DNA from: Phycisphaerales bacterium
GTDB lineage: Bacteria; Planctomycetota; Phycisphaerae; Phycisphaerales; SM1A02
DNA: 64,000 bases
Direction: 5' to 3'
Assembly: GCA_014238125.1 (NCBI GenBank)
Contig: JABABS010000094.1
Coordinates: 40,371 to 104,370 of the forward strand
The notes below the pieces were generated by a model that saw only the letters and a list, made by a program, of their open reading frames with translations, was not told the DNA's origin and did no database searches. Of the stretch, positions 54,587 to 63,196 are shown piece after piece. Every line of letters starts with the position of its first letter. Position 1 is the first letter of the stretch. The position numbers were made by a program, and so were the translations under genes.

Positions 54587-56430
54587 TTGTTATTCACAAC
54601 ATACTACTTGCCCTCATTTTGCAAACACCAACACCTGCGGACGTAGAGTTCCAAACCGCTGCAACCGCTGGTCAACAAGCGGTGCAATTGCAACATTCTT
54701 TACCGCTAATAAACCAAGTTGTACTTGTTCCTGATGAAGCAACATATCTTGACGAACTTTCAAAGTGGTCGCCAGATGCACGGTGGCCAATTCTGTTTGA
54801 TGACAACCAACTTGCACCTATGTTTATACGAAAATTTCGTCCGCAAAAAGTTTGGAGAAGATTGTCTGTTGGCAAACGCATTGAAGATTTTGAAACAACA
54901 TCACAGAACGTCATCGCAAGGGCGTGGGGCGGTACAGCTTCGCCAAACATCGCGTTCGCCAACAACAACATCGATCCCATCGGTCTTGTAATTACAAACA
55001 AGGACGACCATGCAAGAGTTGCCGCTGTTGCCCTTGCGGCAGGAAGAGGGCAACGGCTCCGCTTTGTTGAAAAATGGGGAGGAGAAGATGTCTTGTGGAG
55101 CGTTGATGAAACGTTACAACGCATGCAAAAAGTGCAAACGCTAGTTCAAGAAACGAACGACAACGTTGTGGCCATTACGCTCTGCATGTCCATGTCACCA
55201 CGAGCACAGTACGCGAATGCAAAAGAAAACCCTGTTGCAACGACAGACCTAATTGGTCGTGATAAAAACGGAAACCGATTTGCGTGGTGTGGCTGGATTT
55301 TTGGCTCAAAAAAACATTCTGCATATGTCGCCGCGTGCAGTCTATTCTTGCCGCGAGATCATTATTGGTTTTGCAACACATATCCAGATTCTGGAATTTG
55401 GAGTAACTATGGTATTGGAAACGTAGATGAAGTGTTACCAAAACTTGGAATTACACTGGGAATATCAGATGGGACACTTGCGTCGCTGTATGAAATTAAT
55501 CATGGCGGAGTCAGTGCAGATGTTATTTTTTTCACATCAAAGGGTAACCAAGATTTTTTTGATCTTGCTGATACTCGAATCGCTCCAACGTGGGTACCAA
55601 TTCTAAATACACCAGCGGCACTTTATTTTCTGCACAGTTGGTCGCTTAAAAAACCTGCAAACAGAATGACTGTTGGCGGGACGTGGCTGGAGCGAGGTGT
55701 ATATGCCTACGTTGGCTCATCGCATGAACCAATGTTGCAAGCGTTCGTTCCACCCATGGAAACAATGCGGAGAACGATGAGTCATGTCCCTTTCCTAATC
55801 GCATCAAGGTGGTTTGAAGGTCAGGGGGAGCAATCTAAACCCTGGAGAATCAATACAATTGGTGACCCACTTATGGTGTGTGGTCCAAGCCCAGTTACCA
55901 ACAGAAAAAGAGTTGATGCAAGCGAACGTACTGGTTGTACAGATGTTGTTGCAGAAGCAAGATTGTTTTTACAACAAGCAAGCGAAAATCCAAGCGATTC
56001 TTCGTTTGCAAAAGCAATTGAAACAGTATCGCTTCTAGGAAGAGACCGCGTCGTTATACAACTTTGGCATGCGGCAAATGAACAGGGGGTTGCGAAAAAA
56101 CGTACCGCCAAAAGCGCGTTACCATCGCTTTTTAGGGCAAAAGCGGTTGACGCTTTTTTATGGGCATATCGTTTATTAGAAACCCCCCATCGGAATGAAC
56201 GTGACATGCTGTGGCAACTCGCGACACTGTTTCCAAACTCTGCGTCCCCGCTTCTTGTAGATAACATTCGGAGTGTTTATGCTTGTGATGACATTCGTCT
56301 TATCGCACCAACAGTTATGAAAAATCGAGGCAAACATGCCGTTTTGTCTATCATAAACACACACCTTCCAAAAGCGAGGGGTAGAAACGAACGCGAACTT
56401 AAGCGGTTGCTCAAACAATATGGAAAATAA
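54583..56430 (+). CDS. Exported protein of unknown function, possible caspase-like (CHAT/C25) fold
   Basis: A 615-residue protein with a short N-terminal hydrophobic segment (VIHNILLALIL), possibly a signal peptide. The middle has NHGGVSADVIFFTSKG and later GGTWLERGVYAYVGSSHEPM, a spacing that recalls the His-Gly motif and end strand of caspase-like C25 or CHAT proteins. The place where a catalytic Cys would be reads YFLHSWSL, without Cys. FINTIGDPLMVCG follows, as in gingipain-like folds (GDPxM). The C-terminal 170 residues are helical. This is a weak fold guess. It overlaps the MBL gene and, by 11 bp, gpmI. Confidence 0.45.
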   Translation: MIVIHNILLALILQTPTPADVEFQTAATAGQQAVQLQHSLPLINQVVLVPDEATYLDELSKWSPDARWPILFDDNQLAPMFIRKFRPQKVWRRLSVGKRIEDFETTSQNVIARAWGGTASPNIAFANNNIDPIGLVITNKDDHARVAAVALAAGRGQRLRFVEKWGGEDVLWSVDETLQRMQKVQTLVQETNDNVVAITLCMSMSPRAQYANAKENPVATTDLIGRDKNGNRFAWCGWIFGSKKHSAYVAACSLFLPRDHYWFCNTYPDSGIWSNYGIGNVDEVLPKLGITLGISDGTLASLYEINHGGVSADVIFFTSKGNQDFFDLADTRIAPTWVPILNTPAALYFLHSWSLKKPANRMTVGGTWLERGVYAYVGSSHEPMLQAFVPPMETMRRTMSHVPFLIASRWFEGQGEQSKPWRINTIGDPLMVCGPSPVTNRKRVDASERTGCTDVVAEARLFLQQASENPSDSSFAKAIETVSLLGRDRVVIQLWHAANEQGVAKKRTAKSALPSLFRAKAVDAFLWAYRLLETPHRNERDMLWQLATLFPNSASPLLVDNIRSVYACDDIRLIAPTVMKNRGKHAVLSIINTHLPKARGRNERELKRLLKQYGK

Positions 56431-58006
56431 ACAAAAACCAGCTGTACTTATTATCCGTGACGGCTGGGGTCAAAACCCAGACACGAAAATGGATGAGTAC
56501 AACGCAATTTTGCAAGCCAACACGCCATTTGCCGATTCTTTACACAGGGATTGGCCAACGACACTTGTTGGAACATCGGGTTTACAAGTTGGTCTTCCGG
56601 ATCAAATAATGGGGAATAGTGAAGTTGGTCACCAAAACATTGGTGCGGGAAGAATTGTTCCGCAAGAACTTGTGCGACTTAACAAAGCAGTTGAATCGGG
56701 CTTGTTTAAAACCAACCCTGTGTTTGCAAAGGCGTTTGACCGAGGCTGCAACGGACATTTATTACATATCATTGGGCTTGTCAGCGAAGGTAGGGTGCAT
56801 AGTGACATTAAACATTTATTTGCATTGCTTGATGCAGCACCAAGCGATTGCAACATTTGTATTCACGTGATTACAGATGGTCGCGACTGCTCCCCAACAA
56901 TCGGCCTTGGGTTTGTTGAATCAGTTGAGAAAAAAATCAAGGGAACAAATGCAAAAATTGCATCCGTCATGGGTAGATATTATGCAATGGATAGAGACAA
57001 CCGGTGGGATCGCATTGCGCTTGCATGGAGCGTTTTAACAAGTAAAGCACGTAGTGCTAAGTCGGCTGTTGAAGTTGTCAGAAACTATTACAACTCCCCA
57101 ACAAAAGCCAACATGGCGGGTGATGAATTTGTTTTTCCAACACAAATCGTAGATGCAGCAAACAAACCAGTTGGTATTGTAAATGAGGGCGATGCAATAA
57201 TTTTCTTCAATTATCGGGGTGACCGACCTCGCGAATTATCCCGGGCTTTCGTTCTTGACGAAGACGCGTGGAGCAATGTCGATCGTGGTGGTTTTAATCG
57301 AGGAAAACAATACAAAGATTTGTTTTATGTCACCATGACCAACTACGAATCCGACCTTCCGGTTTCTGCTGTTGCGTTTGAAAAACCAAAACCTATGCAA
57401 AATATTCTAGGCGCGGTAATTGCAGAAAAAGGTCTCGCTCAATTTAGGTGTGCAGAAACAGAAAAATTTCCGCACGTCACATTCTTTTTTAACGACTATC
57501 GCGAAGAACCTTTCGCCCGCGAAACAAGATTGCTGATTCCAAGCCCAACAGACGTTGCAACATATGATTTAAAACCAGAAATGTCCGCCGAAGGTGTTTG
57601 CTGTGGTGTTCTTGAACAATTGGCAAGCGAAAACTGCCCCGCTCTACTTATTGTAAACTTTGCAAACGGAGACATGGTTGGTCACACAGGAAATTTGCCG
57701 GCTATTATTAAAGCGGTAGAAGTTGTTGATGATTGCACCAAGAGAATTACCGAAGCAACGCTTGCAGTTGGTGGTTCTCTTGTAATCACCGCTGATCACG
57801 GGAACGCAGAACGCACGTGGGATGTTGAGACGAATGGTCCAGACACCTCGCACACCACTTACGATGTTCCGCTTCATGTTGTCGGGGAACGGTGGAAAAA
57901 TAAACAACTACGTGGCGGGGGAATTCTTGCAGACATTGCGCCAACGCTTCTTGCTTTTTTAGATATAAAAAAACCGAAAGAGATGCGAGGAAACAGTTTG
58001 GTGTAA
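56420..58006 (+). CDS. gpmI: 2,3-bisphosphoglycerate-independent phosphoglycerate mutase
   Basis: A 528-residue alkaline-phosphatase-superfamily enzyme interconverting 3- and 2-phosphoglycerate. LIIRDGWG gives the first metal ligand; MGNSEVGHQNIGAG holds the phospho-Ser; FFNYRGDRPRELSRAF and VITADHGNAERTWD supply the other ligands. Length is normal. It overlaps the preceding gene by 11 bp, suggesting a coaD-MBL-615aa-gpmI transcript. Its stop is 1 nt from the holA stop (convergent). Confidence 0.96.
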   Translation: MENKQKPAVLIIRDGWGQNPDTKMDEYNAILQANTPFADSLHRDWPTTLVGTSGLQVGLPDQIMGNSEVGHQNIGAGRIVPQELVRLNKAVESGLFKTNPVFAKAFDRGCNGHLLHIIGLVSEGRVHSDIKHLFALLDAAPSDCNICIHVITDGRDCSPTIGLGFVESVEKKIKGTNAKIASVMGRYYAMDRDNRWDRIALAWSVLTSKARSAKSAVEVVRNYYNSPTKANMAGDEFVFPTQIVDAANKPVGIVNEGDAIIFFNYRGDRPRELSRAFVLDEDAWSNVDRGGFNRGKQYKDLFYVTMTNYESDLPVSAVAFEKPKPMQNILGAVIAEKGLAQFRCAETEKFPHVTFFFNDYREEPFARETRLLIPSPTDVATYDLKPEMSAEGVCCGVLEQLASENCPALLIVNFANGDMVGHTGNLPAIIKAVEVVDDCTKRITEATLAVGGSLVITADHGNAERTWDVETNGPDTSHTTYDVPLHVVGERWKNKQLRGGGILADIAPTLLAFLDIKKPKEMRGNSLV

Positions 58007-58007
58007 T

Positions 58008-59012
58008 TCAAGCAACTGTTTTGCAAACTTGCAGAGCTAATAACTCGACACCCCTGCGAGGGTTGAGTTTTCCGGAACGCATTTTGGCATCCATCGCAAC
58101 GGCGTGGGTAAATAAATCGGCTAATTCTTTTGGTTTACGCCGCTTGGCTACTGCAATAACTCGGTCACCACTGTTTCCAAAAAGTTTAAGCGACCTGCGA
58201 ATATCCCCGGAAGTTGAACCTGTTGCGTGCATTGCTGATGCTGCGGCAAGCCTGCGCGACAAATCAACAACAGACCACACCACTAGCTCCCTTGGTTGTC
58301 TTGAAATATCAATGAGCTCGCCAATTTTTGTCATAACCTCGCCAGAATTTCCAGATAACAAAACAGATTGGATTTCCCACGCCTGTTCTTCGCGGCTAAG
58401 CCCAACCATTTCAACTACATCTTCGTACCCAATGGATGTTTCAGGTGCCACTTTTGCAGCAAGTTTTGCTAGCTCGGTGTCAAGCCTTGTAAGTATTGTG
58501 CCAATTCTTTTGACGAGCAGTTGAGCTGCTCGTGAATCAAGCTCACAACCATGCTCTTTTGCACAACGACCGGTGCACCACCGAACAGAATCGTGTTCGT
58601 TCAGTTCTTGAAGTTTAAACACCAGGCCTTTTTTGTTTACAATTTTGTCAAGGTTTCCTTTTCGCCACGACGTTGCGCGAAGCAACAATGTTGCTGAATC
58701 AACTGGTGACTCTGCATACCGTTCCAGCACTTTTCGAGTTGACGTTGCCGCGGAATCTTTTGCAGCAATAAATGCATCTGCATGGTCGACGACTACGAGT
58801 TTGTGCCGCATGAGCATGTCATACGTTCTGAGTTCATCAAGAACGGTAGCTAGGCCCACTGTATCACCATCAAAAACTACTCGATCAACTTCGCCGTGCT
58901 CGGCCTTCAAAGTGTCTTCAAGATCCGAAGTGTACCTTTTCATCAAAAAAGAGTCCTTACCGTGCAGGATGATTACGCCCATTTTCGAATCAAATTTCGG
59001 TTGACCTGCCAT
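58008..59012 (-). CDS. holA: DNA polymerase III subunit delta
   Basis: A 334-residue clamp-loader subunit. VIILHGKDSFLMKRYTSDLEDTL is the usual N-terminal AAA-like opening, LMRHKLVVVDHADAFIAAK matches the Walker-B-like region, and the C-terminal helical domain ends WSVVDLSRRLAAASA...RRGVELLALQVCK. Sequence identity within HolA is low, so the call rests on this order. The ORF track extends to 59474 across the divergent FHA gene. I use the ATG at 59012 (MAGQPKFD), with TATGAT ending 6 nt upstream, which removes the overlap. Confidence 0.85.
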   Translation of the reverse strand: MAGQPKFDSKMGVIILHGKDSFLMKRYTSDLEDTLKAEHGEVDRVVFDGDTVGLATVLDELRTYDMLMRHKLVVVDHADAFIAAKDSAATSTRKVLERYAESPVDSATLLLRATSWRKGNLDKIVNKKGLVFKLQELNEHDSVRWCTGRCAKEHGCELDSRAAQLLVKRIGTILTRLDTELAKLAAKVAPETSIGYEDVVEMVGLSREEQAWEIQSVLLSGNSGEVMTKIGELIDISRQPRELVVWSVVDLSRRLAAASAMHATGSTSGDIRRSLKLFGNSGDRVIAVAKRRKPKELADLFTHAVAMDAKMRSGKLNPRRGVELLALQVCKTVA

Positions 59013-59018
59013 CAACAC

Positions 59019-59024
59019 ATCATA
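59019..59024 (-). promoter_or_regulatory. -10 box of holA (TATGAT, 6 nt before ATG)
   Basis: TATGAT on minus ends 6 nt before the chosen ATG and supports that start against the longer ORF. Confidence 0.5.
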
Positions 59025-59100
59025 GTGAACATTCCCAAGATCATTCAATCTGTTTGTGTACGATTTTTGATGCTGATGGGGGACCGACCCAACTGTCTGG

Positions 59101-59106
59101 TACAGT
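59101..59106 (+). promoter_or_regulatory. -10 box of the FHA-GAF kinase gene (TACAGT, 9 nt before ATG)
   Basis: TACAGT ends 9 nt before ATG 59116. It pairs divergently with the holA promoter. Confidence 0.45.
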
Positions 59107-59115
59107 GATGTTGGT

Positions 59116-60735
59116 ATGTTGGTATTAGAAGTCATTGATGGACCAGATTTAGGAAGTACGTTTCCATTGCCACAGGGTGAACCGCAGCTAATTGGACGTT
59201 CTTCAGAAGCGTTGCCTCTAACAGATCCAACCGTAAGCCGAAGGCACGCAGAATTAACGCCCGATGGAGATAAATGGTTTCTCAGAGATCTTGACTCTTC
59301 AAACGGAACTTTTTTAAACGGCAGGAGACTTGTTGATCGCGTGGCACTTCGCCCAAGTGATGAGGTTGGGTGTGGTTCAACTTTATTTTTTATCTCCGAA
59401 CGTACCTCACTTCCAACCGAAACTGTTCTCTCTTCAACGAACCTTGATACCAGTGCCGAGTCCATCATCGTCACTTCTCCACACTCTTTCCAAGCAGCAA
59501 AAAATCATTTGAGAATGGTGTACCGACTCACCGCTGCTACTGCTGGCACAATCGATTCAACAGCAATTTTACAGAGACTCGTTGCGGTCGTTGCAGATGA
59601 ATTCAAACCCGATCGTGCCATCGGCGTACTGTTTAATGACGAGGGTCACATCGCAACATCTATCGAAGCAATTGACGGCCACTTGCTCGACAAAGCACAA
59701 CCTTTCTGCGAATCCCTCGTGTTACATGTTTGCCAAGAAAGACGTGGATTACTTATTGCTGACATCACCGACGATATACGTTTTTCTGGAGACACTTCTG
59801 TCAAAACATTGAGTGTCCGTGGTTGTATTTGCGTACCACTGATTGCCCACGATCAAGTGCTCGGCGCGATATTGCTCGAATCACATTCAGTTTCAAGACA
59901 TTGGACGGATGAAGAATTTCAACTTCTCACCGCCGCGACTGAACACACTGGGCTTGCAATTTTAACCGCGAACCTCGTTCGTACGCGTCTTCACCATGAA
60001 CGCCTCGCCGCGATGGGCGAAACTGTTGCATCAATCAGTCACAGTGTAAAAAATATTCTCCAAGGGCTGCGTAGCGGAGCTGGGGCAATTGAACTCGCCC
60101 TTCGCCGAGGTGATCTCGAACTTGCACGTGAAGGTTGGCCAATTCTCGCACGAAATCTAGATCGCGTGTACGCGCTCACCTTCAACATGCTTGCGTGGTC
60201 AAGAGCTGGGCATCCTGAAATTTCGCTCGTCAATTTGTCCATGGTTATCGAGGATGCAATTTCACTTGTTCGGGGCGCGGCTGAACGGAAAAAGGTTTCC
60301 ATACGCGTCGATGTTGAACAGGATATGCCGCCAATTCCAGTAGACCAAACAGCAATTTTGCAAGTACTGCTCAACATTCTCAACAACGCGGTTGAGGCCG
60401 CCCCATCCAAAACCGGCATCGTTGCAATTCTCGCTTCAATTCCCCGATCTGGAGATTTGATAAAAATTGCGATCGAAGACAATGGACCGGGAATCGAAGC
60501 GTCACAGCGAGAAGCCGTTTTCCGTGCATTTCACTCAACGAAGGGACAACGAGGTACTGGTCTTGGGCTCGCGGTTTCACGAAAAATTATCATCGAACAC
60601 CAGGGCACAATTAGTATTCTTGATGCACCGCACGGCGGAACACTTTTCAACATTTATCTACCATTAGGTCGAGAAGATGACCCTGGAGATACGAGAGGTC
60701 CAGCAACCATTGATGATCCAAATAGTTTTCTGTAG
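59116..60735 (+). CDS. FHA-GAF sensor histidine kinase
   Basis: A 539-residue cytoplasmic kinase. An FHA domain (IGRSSE...VSRRHAEL...LRDLDSSNGTFLNGRRL, residues 1-95) binds phosphothreonine. A GAF domain spans about 135-295. The HisKA-like region has ETVASISHSVKNILQGL with the phospho-acceptor His. The ATPase domain follows (LLNILNNAVEAAPSK, IAIEDNGPGIEAS, GTGLGLAVSRKIIIEHQG). There is no membrane helix, so it senses an internal signal. No response regulator is adjacent. FHA input suggests crosstalk with Ser/Thr kinases; one such gene lies about 2.5 kb downstream, but the link is inference. Confidence 0.95.
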   Translation: MLVLEVIDGPDLGSTFPLPQGEPQLIGRSSEALPLTDPTVSRRHAELTPDGDKWFLRDLDSSNGTFLNGRRLVDRVALRPSDEVGCGSTLFFISERTSLPTETVLSSTNLDTSAESIIVTSPHSFQAAKNHLRMVYRLTAATAGTIDSTAILQRLVAVVADEFKPDRAIGVLFNDEGHIATSIEAIDGHLLDKAQPFCESLVLHVCQERRGLLIADITDDIRFSGDTSVKTLSVRGCICVPLIAHDQVLGAILLESHSVSRHWTDEEFQLLTAATEHTGLAILTANLVRTRLHHERLAAMGETVASISHSVKNILQGLRSGAGAIELALRRGDLELAREGWPILARNLDRVYALTFNMLAWSRAGHPEISLVNLSMVIEDAISLVRGAAERKKVSIRVDVEQDMPPIPVDQTAILQVLLNILNNAVEAAPSKTGIVAILASIPRSGDLIKIAIEDNGPGIEASQREAVFRAFHSTKGQRGTGLGLAVSRKIIIEHQGTISILDAPHGGTLFNIYLPLGREDDPGDTRGPATIDDPNSFL

Positions 60736-60756
60736 TACAGGCTTTGCGGAGAAGGT

Positions 60757-60762
60757 TACAAT
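60757..60762 (+). promoter_or_regulatory. Candidate -10 box of clpP1 (TACAAT)
   Basis: TACAAT ends 3 nt before the GTG used by the ORF track and 30 nt before the ATG at 60793. Transcription would begin at about 60769, inside the GTG-started extension, so the ATG is favoured. Confidence 0.4.
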
Positions 60763-60792
60763 AGGGTGACTTCGGAAGAAACGATAATAAAT

Positions 60793-61452
60793 ATGACACA
60801 AAATGAACAAGAACAATTTAACGGCATCGACCTAGCAAGAGTAGCGGGATCAAACGTAACTCCACAGCCTATGGCGATGAGTAACTACCAACGAACAAGA
60901 GAGATGTCTCTCGATGAGTTGATGCTCGAAAACCGAGTGATCTTCCTCATTGGTGAAATTAATCAGGCATCTGCTGCACGAATCATGATGCAAATGTTGT
61001 ATCTCGAAGACCAAAAGAAAGGTCAACAGGTCAACCTCTACATCAACAGTCCAGGTGGCGCGGTCGATGACACCCTTGCGATGTATGACACCATGCAATT
61101 CATCAGTTCCGACGTTGCAACGTACTGCGTTGGTAAGGCATATAGTGGCGCGGCCGTCCTGCTTTGTGCGGGTGAAAAAGGTAAACGGCATATTCTTCCA
61201 CACGCCAAGGTCATGATTCACCAACCTTACGGTGGCATCACTGGTCAAACTACTGATGTACAAATTCAAGCAGAACAAATCGTTGGCGCAAAGAAAACGT
61301 TGAATGAAATTATCTCAGCCCATACCGGTCAATCGTTTGAAACCGTTGCTGCAGATGGTGAACGTGATAAATATTTCTCGGCTGATGAAGCCAAAGCGTA
61401 TGGACTTGTTGATGAAGTCTTTAAACTCCAAGACGACAAGAAGAAGGGCTAA
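60793..61452 (+). CDS. clpP: ATP-dependent Clp protease proteolytic subunit, first copy
   Basis: A 219-residue serine protease of the ClpP family. LYINSPGGAVDDTLAMYDTMQFI, the Ser motif AYSGAAVLLCAG (in place of the usual AASMGA), and HAKVMIHQPYGG (catalytic His) are clear. The Ser surroundings differ from classical ClpP, as in partner isoforms of mixed heptamer complexes. An N-terminal extension of about 40 residues precedes the handle region. The ORF track begins at GTG 60766; the ATG at 60793 is a better fit to the promoter. The second clpP begins 3 nt after it, so both should be made together. Confidence 0.93.
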   Translation: MTQNEQEQFNGIDLARVAGSNVTPQPMAMSNYQRTREMSLDELMLENRVIFLIGEINQASAARIMMQMLYLEDQKKGQQVNLYINSPGGAVDDTLAMYDTMQFISSDVATYCVGKAYSGAAVLLCAGEKGKRHILPHAKVMIHQPYGGITGQTTDVQIQAEQIVGAKKTLNEIISAHTGQSFETVAADGERDKYFSADEAKAYGLVDEVFKLQDDKKKG

Positions 61453-61455
61453 CGC

Positions 61456-62058
61456 ATGTCAACACTTGTACCTATCGTGATTGAAAAAACTGGTCGTGGC
61501 GAACGAGCATACGACATTTTTTCCCGCCTCCTCAATGACCGAATTATTTTTCTCGGCGGCCCTGTAATGGACGAATCAGCAAATTTGATCGTCGCACAAT
61601 TGCTCTACCTTGCAAACGACGATCCAAAGAGTGATATCAATTTGTATGTCAATTCCCCAGGCGGTTCAGTGACCGCCGGTTTGGGCGTTGTCGACACAAT
61701 GAACTTCATTCCGTGCAATGTTTCAACATATATCATTGGTCAAGCTGCATCGATGGGTTCAGTCATTGCTTCAAGTGGTGCAAGGGGACAGCGGTTCGCT
61801 TTACCACACGCAAAAAACCTTATGCACCAACCACTCTTGAGTGGAGTTCTAGAAGGCCAAGCAACTGACCTTGAAATCGAAGCCCGTGAAATGCTTCGAT
61901 TACGCGACATACTGTTTGCAATTTACGCAAACGCAACCGGAAAAGACCAGAAGATTATTCACGAAGATTGCGAACGAAATAAGTGGCTCGATCCAGAAGA
62001 AATGAAGGAATATGGTCTTATTGACGAAGTTCTTTCACACCTTCAAGCGAGCGAGTAG
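61456..62058 (+). CDS. clpP: ATP-dependent Clp protease proteolytic subunit, second copy
   Basis: A 200-residue classical ClpP. The Ser site is [19 protein letters not shown], with [22 protein letters not shown] before it and [12 protein letters not shown] holding the His. The usual Asp ([17 protein letters not shown] region) is present. Compared with the first copy it has the standard motif, so the pair may form a mixed ClpP1P2 complex, as known in other bacteria. It lies 3 nt after the first copy. clpX and clpA are not in the window. Confidence 0.95.
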   Translation: MSTLVPIVIEKTGRGERAYDIFSRLLNDRIIFLGGPVMDESANLIVAQLLYLANDDPKSDINLYVNSPGGSVTAGLGVVDTMNFIPCNVSTYIIGQAASMGSVIASSGARGQRFALPHAKNLMHQPLLSGVLEGQATDLEIEAREMLRLRDILFAIYANATGKDQKIIHEDCERNKWLDPEEMKEYGLIDEVLSHLQASE

Positions 62059-62059
62059 G

Positions 62060-62065
62060 TATTAT
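62060..62065 (+). promoter_or_regulatory. -10 box of the 71-aa lipoprotein gene (TATTAT, 6 nt before ATG)
   Basis: TATTAT ends 6 nt before ATG 62072, directly after the clpP2 stop codon. Confidence 0.45.
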
Positions 62066-62071
62066 CAAACC

Positions 62072-62287
62072 ATGTCTCGACGATTGCTACTCGCAATTCT
62101 GCTTCTTGCTCTCTTCACAACCATGTGTGGGTGCAACCGAACATTATTTTCGGAAAGCAACAAGGATAAAACTCAGTTTGATTCCTATGACATGATTCGA
62201 CACGGCCCAAAGATTAACGAACAGCCAAACGAGTATGGATTACCAGAACCTGCAATTCGTAATCGTTTGGGTCGGCACCGCCGGTAG
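62072..62287 (+). CDS. Small lipoprotein (71 aa)
   Basis: A 71-residue protein with signal peptide SRRLLLAILLLALFTTMCGC; lipidation at one of the two Cys is likely. The mature part is short, polar and Asp/Asn-rich (SESNKDKTQFDSYDMIRHG), ending in a basic RNRLGRHRR. No family is recognised. The ORF track starts 20 codons upstream inside clpP2; the ATG at 62072 fits both the signal peptide and a TATTAT box 6 nt before it. Confidence 0.65.
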   Translation: MSRRLLLAILLLALFTTMCGCNRTLFSESNKDKTQFDSYDMIRHGPKINEQPNEYGLPEPAIRNRLGRHRR

Positions 62288-62288
62288 C

Positions 62289-62315
62289 AAAAAACTACCT
62301 ACGGGGTAGGTTTTT
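62289..62315 (+). terminator. Terminator after the small lipoprotein gene
   Basis: CTACC and GGTAG pair around a short loop, flanked by an A-run and followed by GTTTTTC. This is a compact rho-independent terminator for the clpP-lipoprotein region. Confidence 0.75.
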
Positions 62316-62425
62316 CTCCACACAGAATTTAAGGTCTTTTTTCGTCCGATATCCCGCATTGTAAAGTCCACAGGGGGGTTTTGCCCGATAGACTACTAAC
62401 GAGCGCGTTTGTAGCTCGACAAGGA

Positions 62426-62431
62426 TATACC
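62426..62431 (+). promoter_or_regulatory. -10 box of the amidase-fold gene (TATACC, 7 nt before ATG)
   Basis: TATACC ends 7 nt before ATG 62439, with no Shine-Dalgarno sequence between. Confidence 0.4.
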
Positions 62432-62438
62432 GACACCA

Positions 62439-63098
62439 ATGACCAATGATTTTGCATGGATGCACTCAAAACGAACCCAAATAGTTTGGGGGTCGTTTTT
62501 TGTTGTCATGTCGGCAATGCTTGTTCTATTACAAGCTGGTGGGGGTGATATCCAAGGTGGCGTTCTCTTCACAAACATCTCGTCCATGAATGAGCTCCCT
62601 GAAGTTGATCCTATTTTTAACGAAGACATGCCTGTCAATACAACAAAATGGTCAAGCATTGTCATCCAACACCTAGGCGAACCCGCGGGTTCCATTAAAT
62701 CAATTCAGCGATCGCACCTCTCTGGTGGATTAAATGGTATTGGCTTCCACTTCATTATTGGAAATGGCAATGGTCTTGGCGACGGTGTCGTTCACGGTAG
62801 TGAACGTTGGGTGCATCAAACTAGAGCAGCTCGTCCAATCTCCGTTGATCCTGAAAGCTGGGACGAAAACGTCATCACAATCTGCTTAATTGGAAATGGA
62901 AACCGTCGGTCATTCACGGAAAAACAAATCCTACACCTTTCAAGACTGGTGCAACGGCTTCAGAATAAACTCTCAATCGAATCGAGCGATGTTTACTTGG
63001 CATCTGACCTTGATAATTCCTCGAATGTGGCGCCATCACCAGGTAAATTCTTCGCCGAAGCAATGTTTCGGAGCCAATTGCTTGATATCGCTCACTGA
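62439..63098 (+). CDS. N-acetylmuramoyl-L-alanine amidase-like (PGRP-fold) protein lacking zinc ligands
   Basis: A 219-residue protein with one N-terminal membrane helix (TQIVWGSFFVVMSAMLVLLQAG), so it is probably periplasmic. The amidase_2/PGRP outline is clear: WSSIVIQHLGEPAGS, then GLNGIGFHFIIGNGNGLGDGVV and a TICLIGNGNRRSFTEKQ helix. Active enzymes have a His where this reads Q (VIQHL), and a GHxDxxxxxC.PG zinc site where this reads ASDLDNSSNVAPSPG. All three expected ligands (His, His, Cys) are replaced, so it probably binds peptidoglycan without cutting it. TATACC ends 7 nt before its ATG. Confidence 0.75.
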   Translation: MTNDFAWMHSKRTQIVWGSFFVVMSAMLVLLQAGGGDIQGGVLFTNISSMNELPEVDPIFNEDMPVNTTKWSSIVIQHLGEPAGSIKSIQRSHLSGGLNGIGFHFIIGNGNGLGDGVVHGSERWVHQTRAARPISVDPESWDENVITICLIGNGNRRSFTEKQILHLSRLVQRLQNKLSIESSDVYLASDLDNSSNVAPSPGKFFAEAMFRSQLLDIAH

Positions 63099-63196
63099 TT
63101 CTAGTTGAATCAAACCCTTAAAAAGAGTACTCTTAGCGTTCATTTCTACCGCGCTGCATGAGAAACAGCACAGGCTAACACCCACACATCGATTCT

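Noticed and set aside
59013-59474. N-terminal extension of holA across the FHA gene
   Set aside because: The extension is antisense to a well-supported FHA domain and has no resemblance to the delta subunit.
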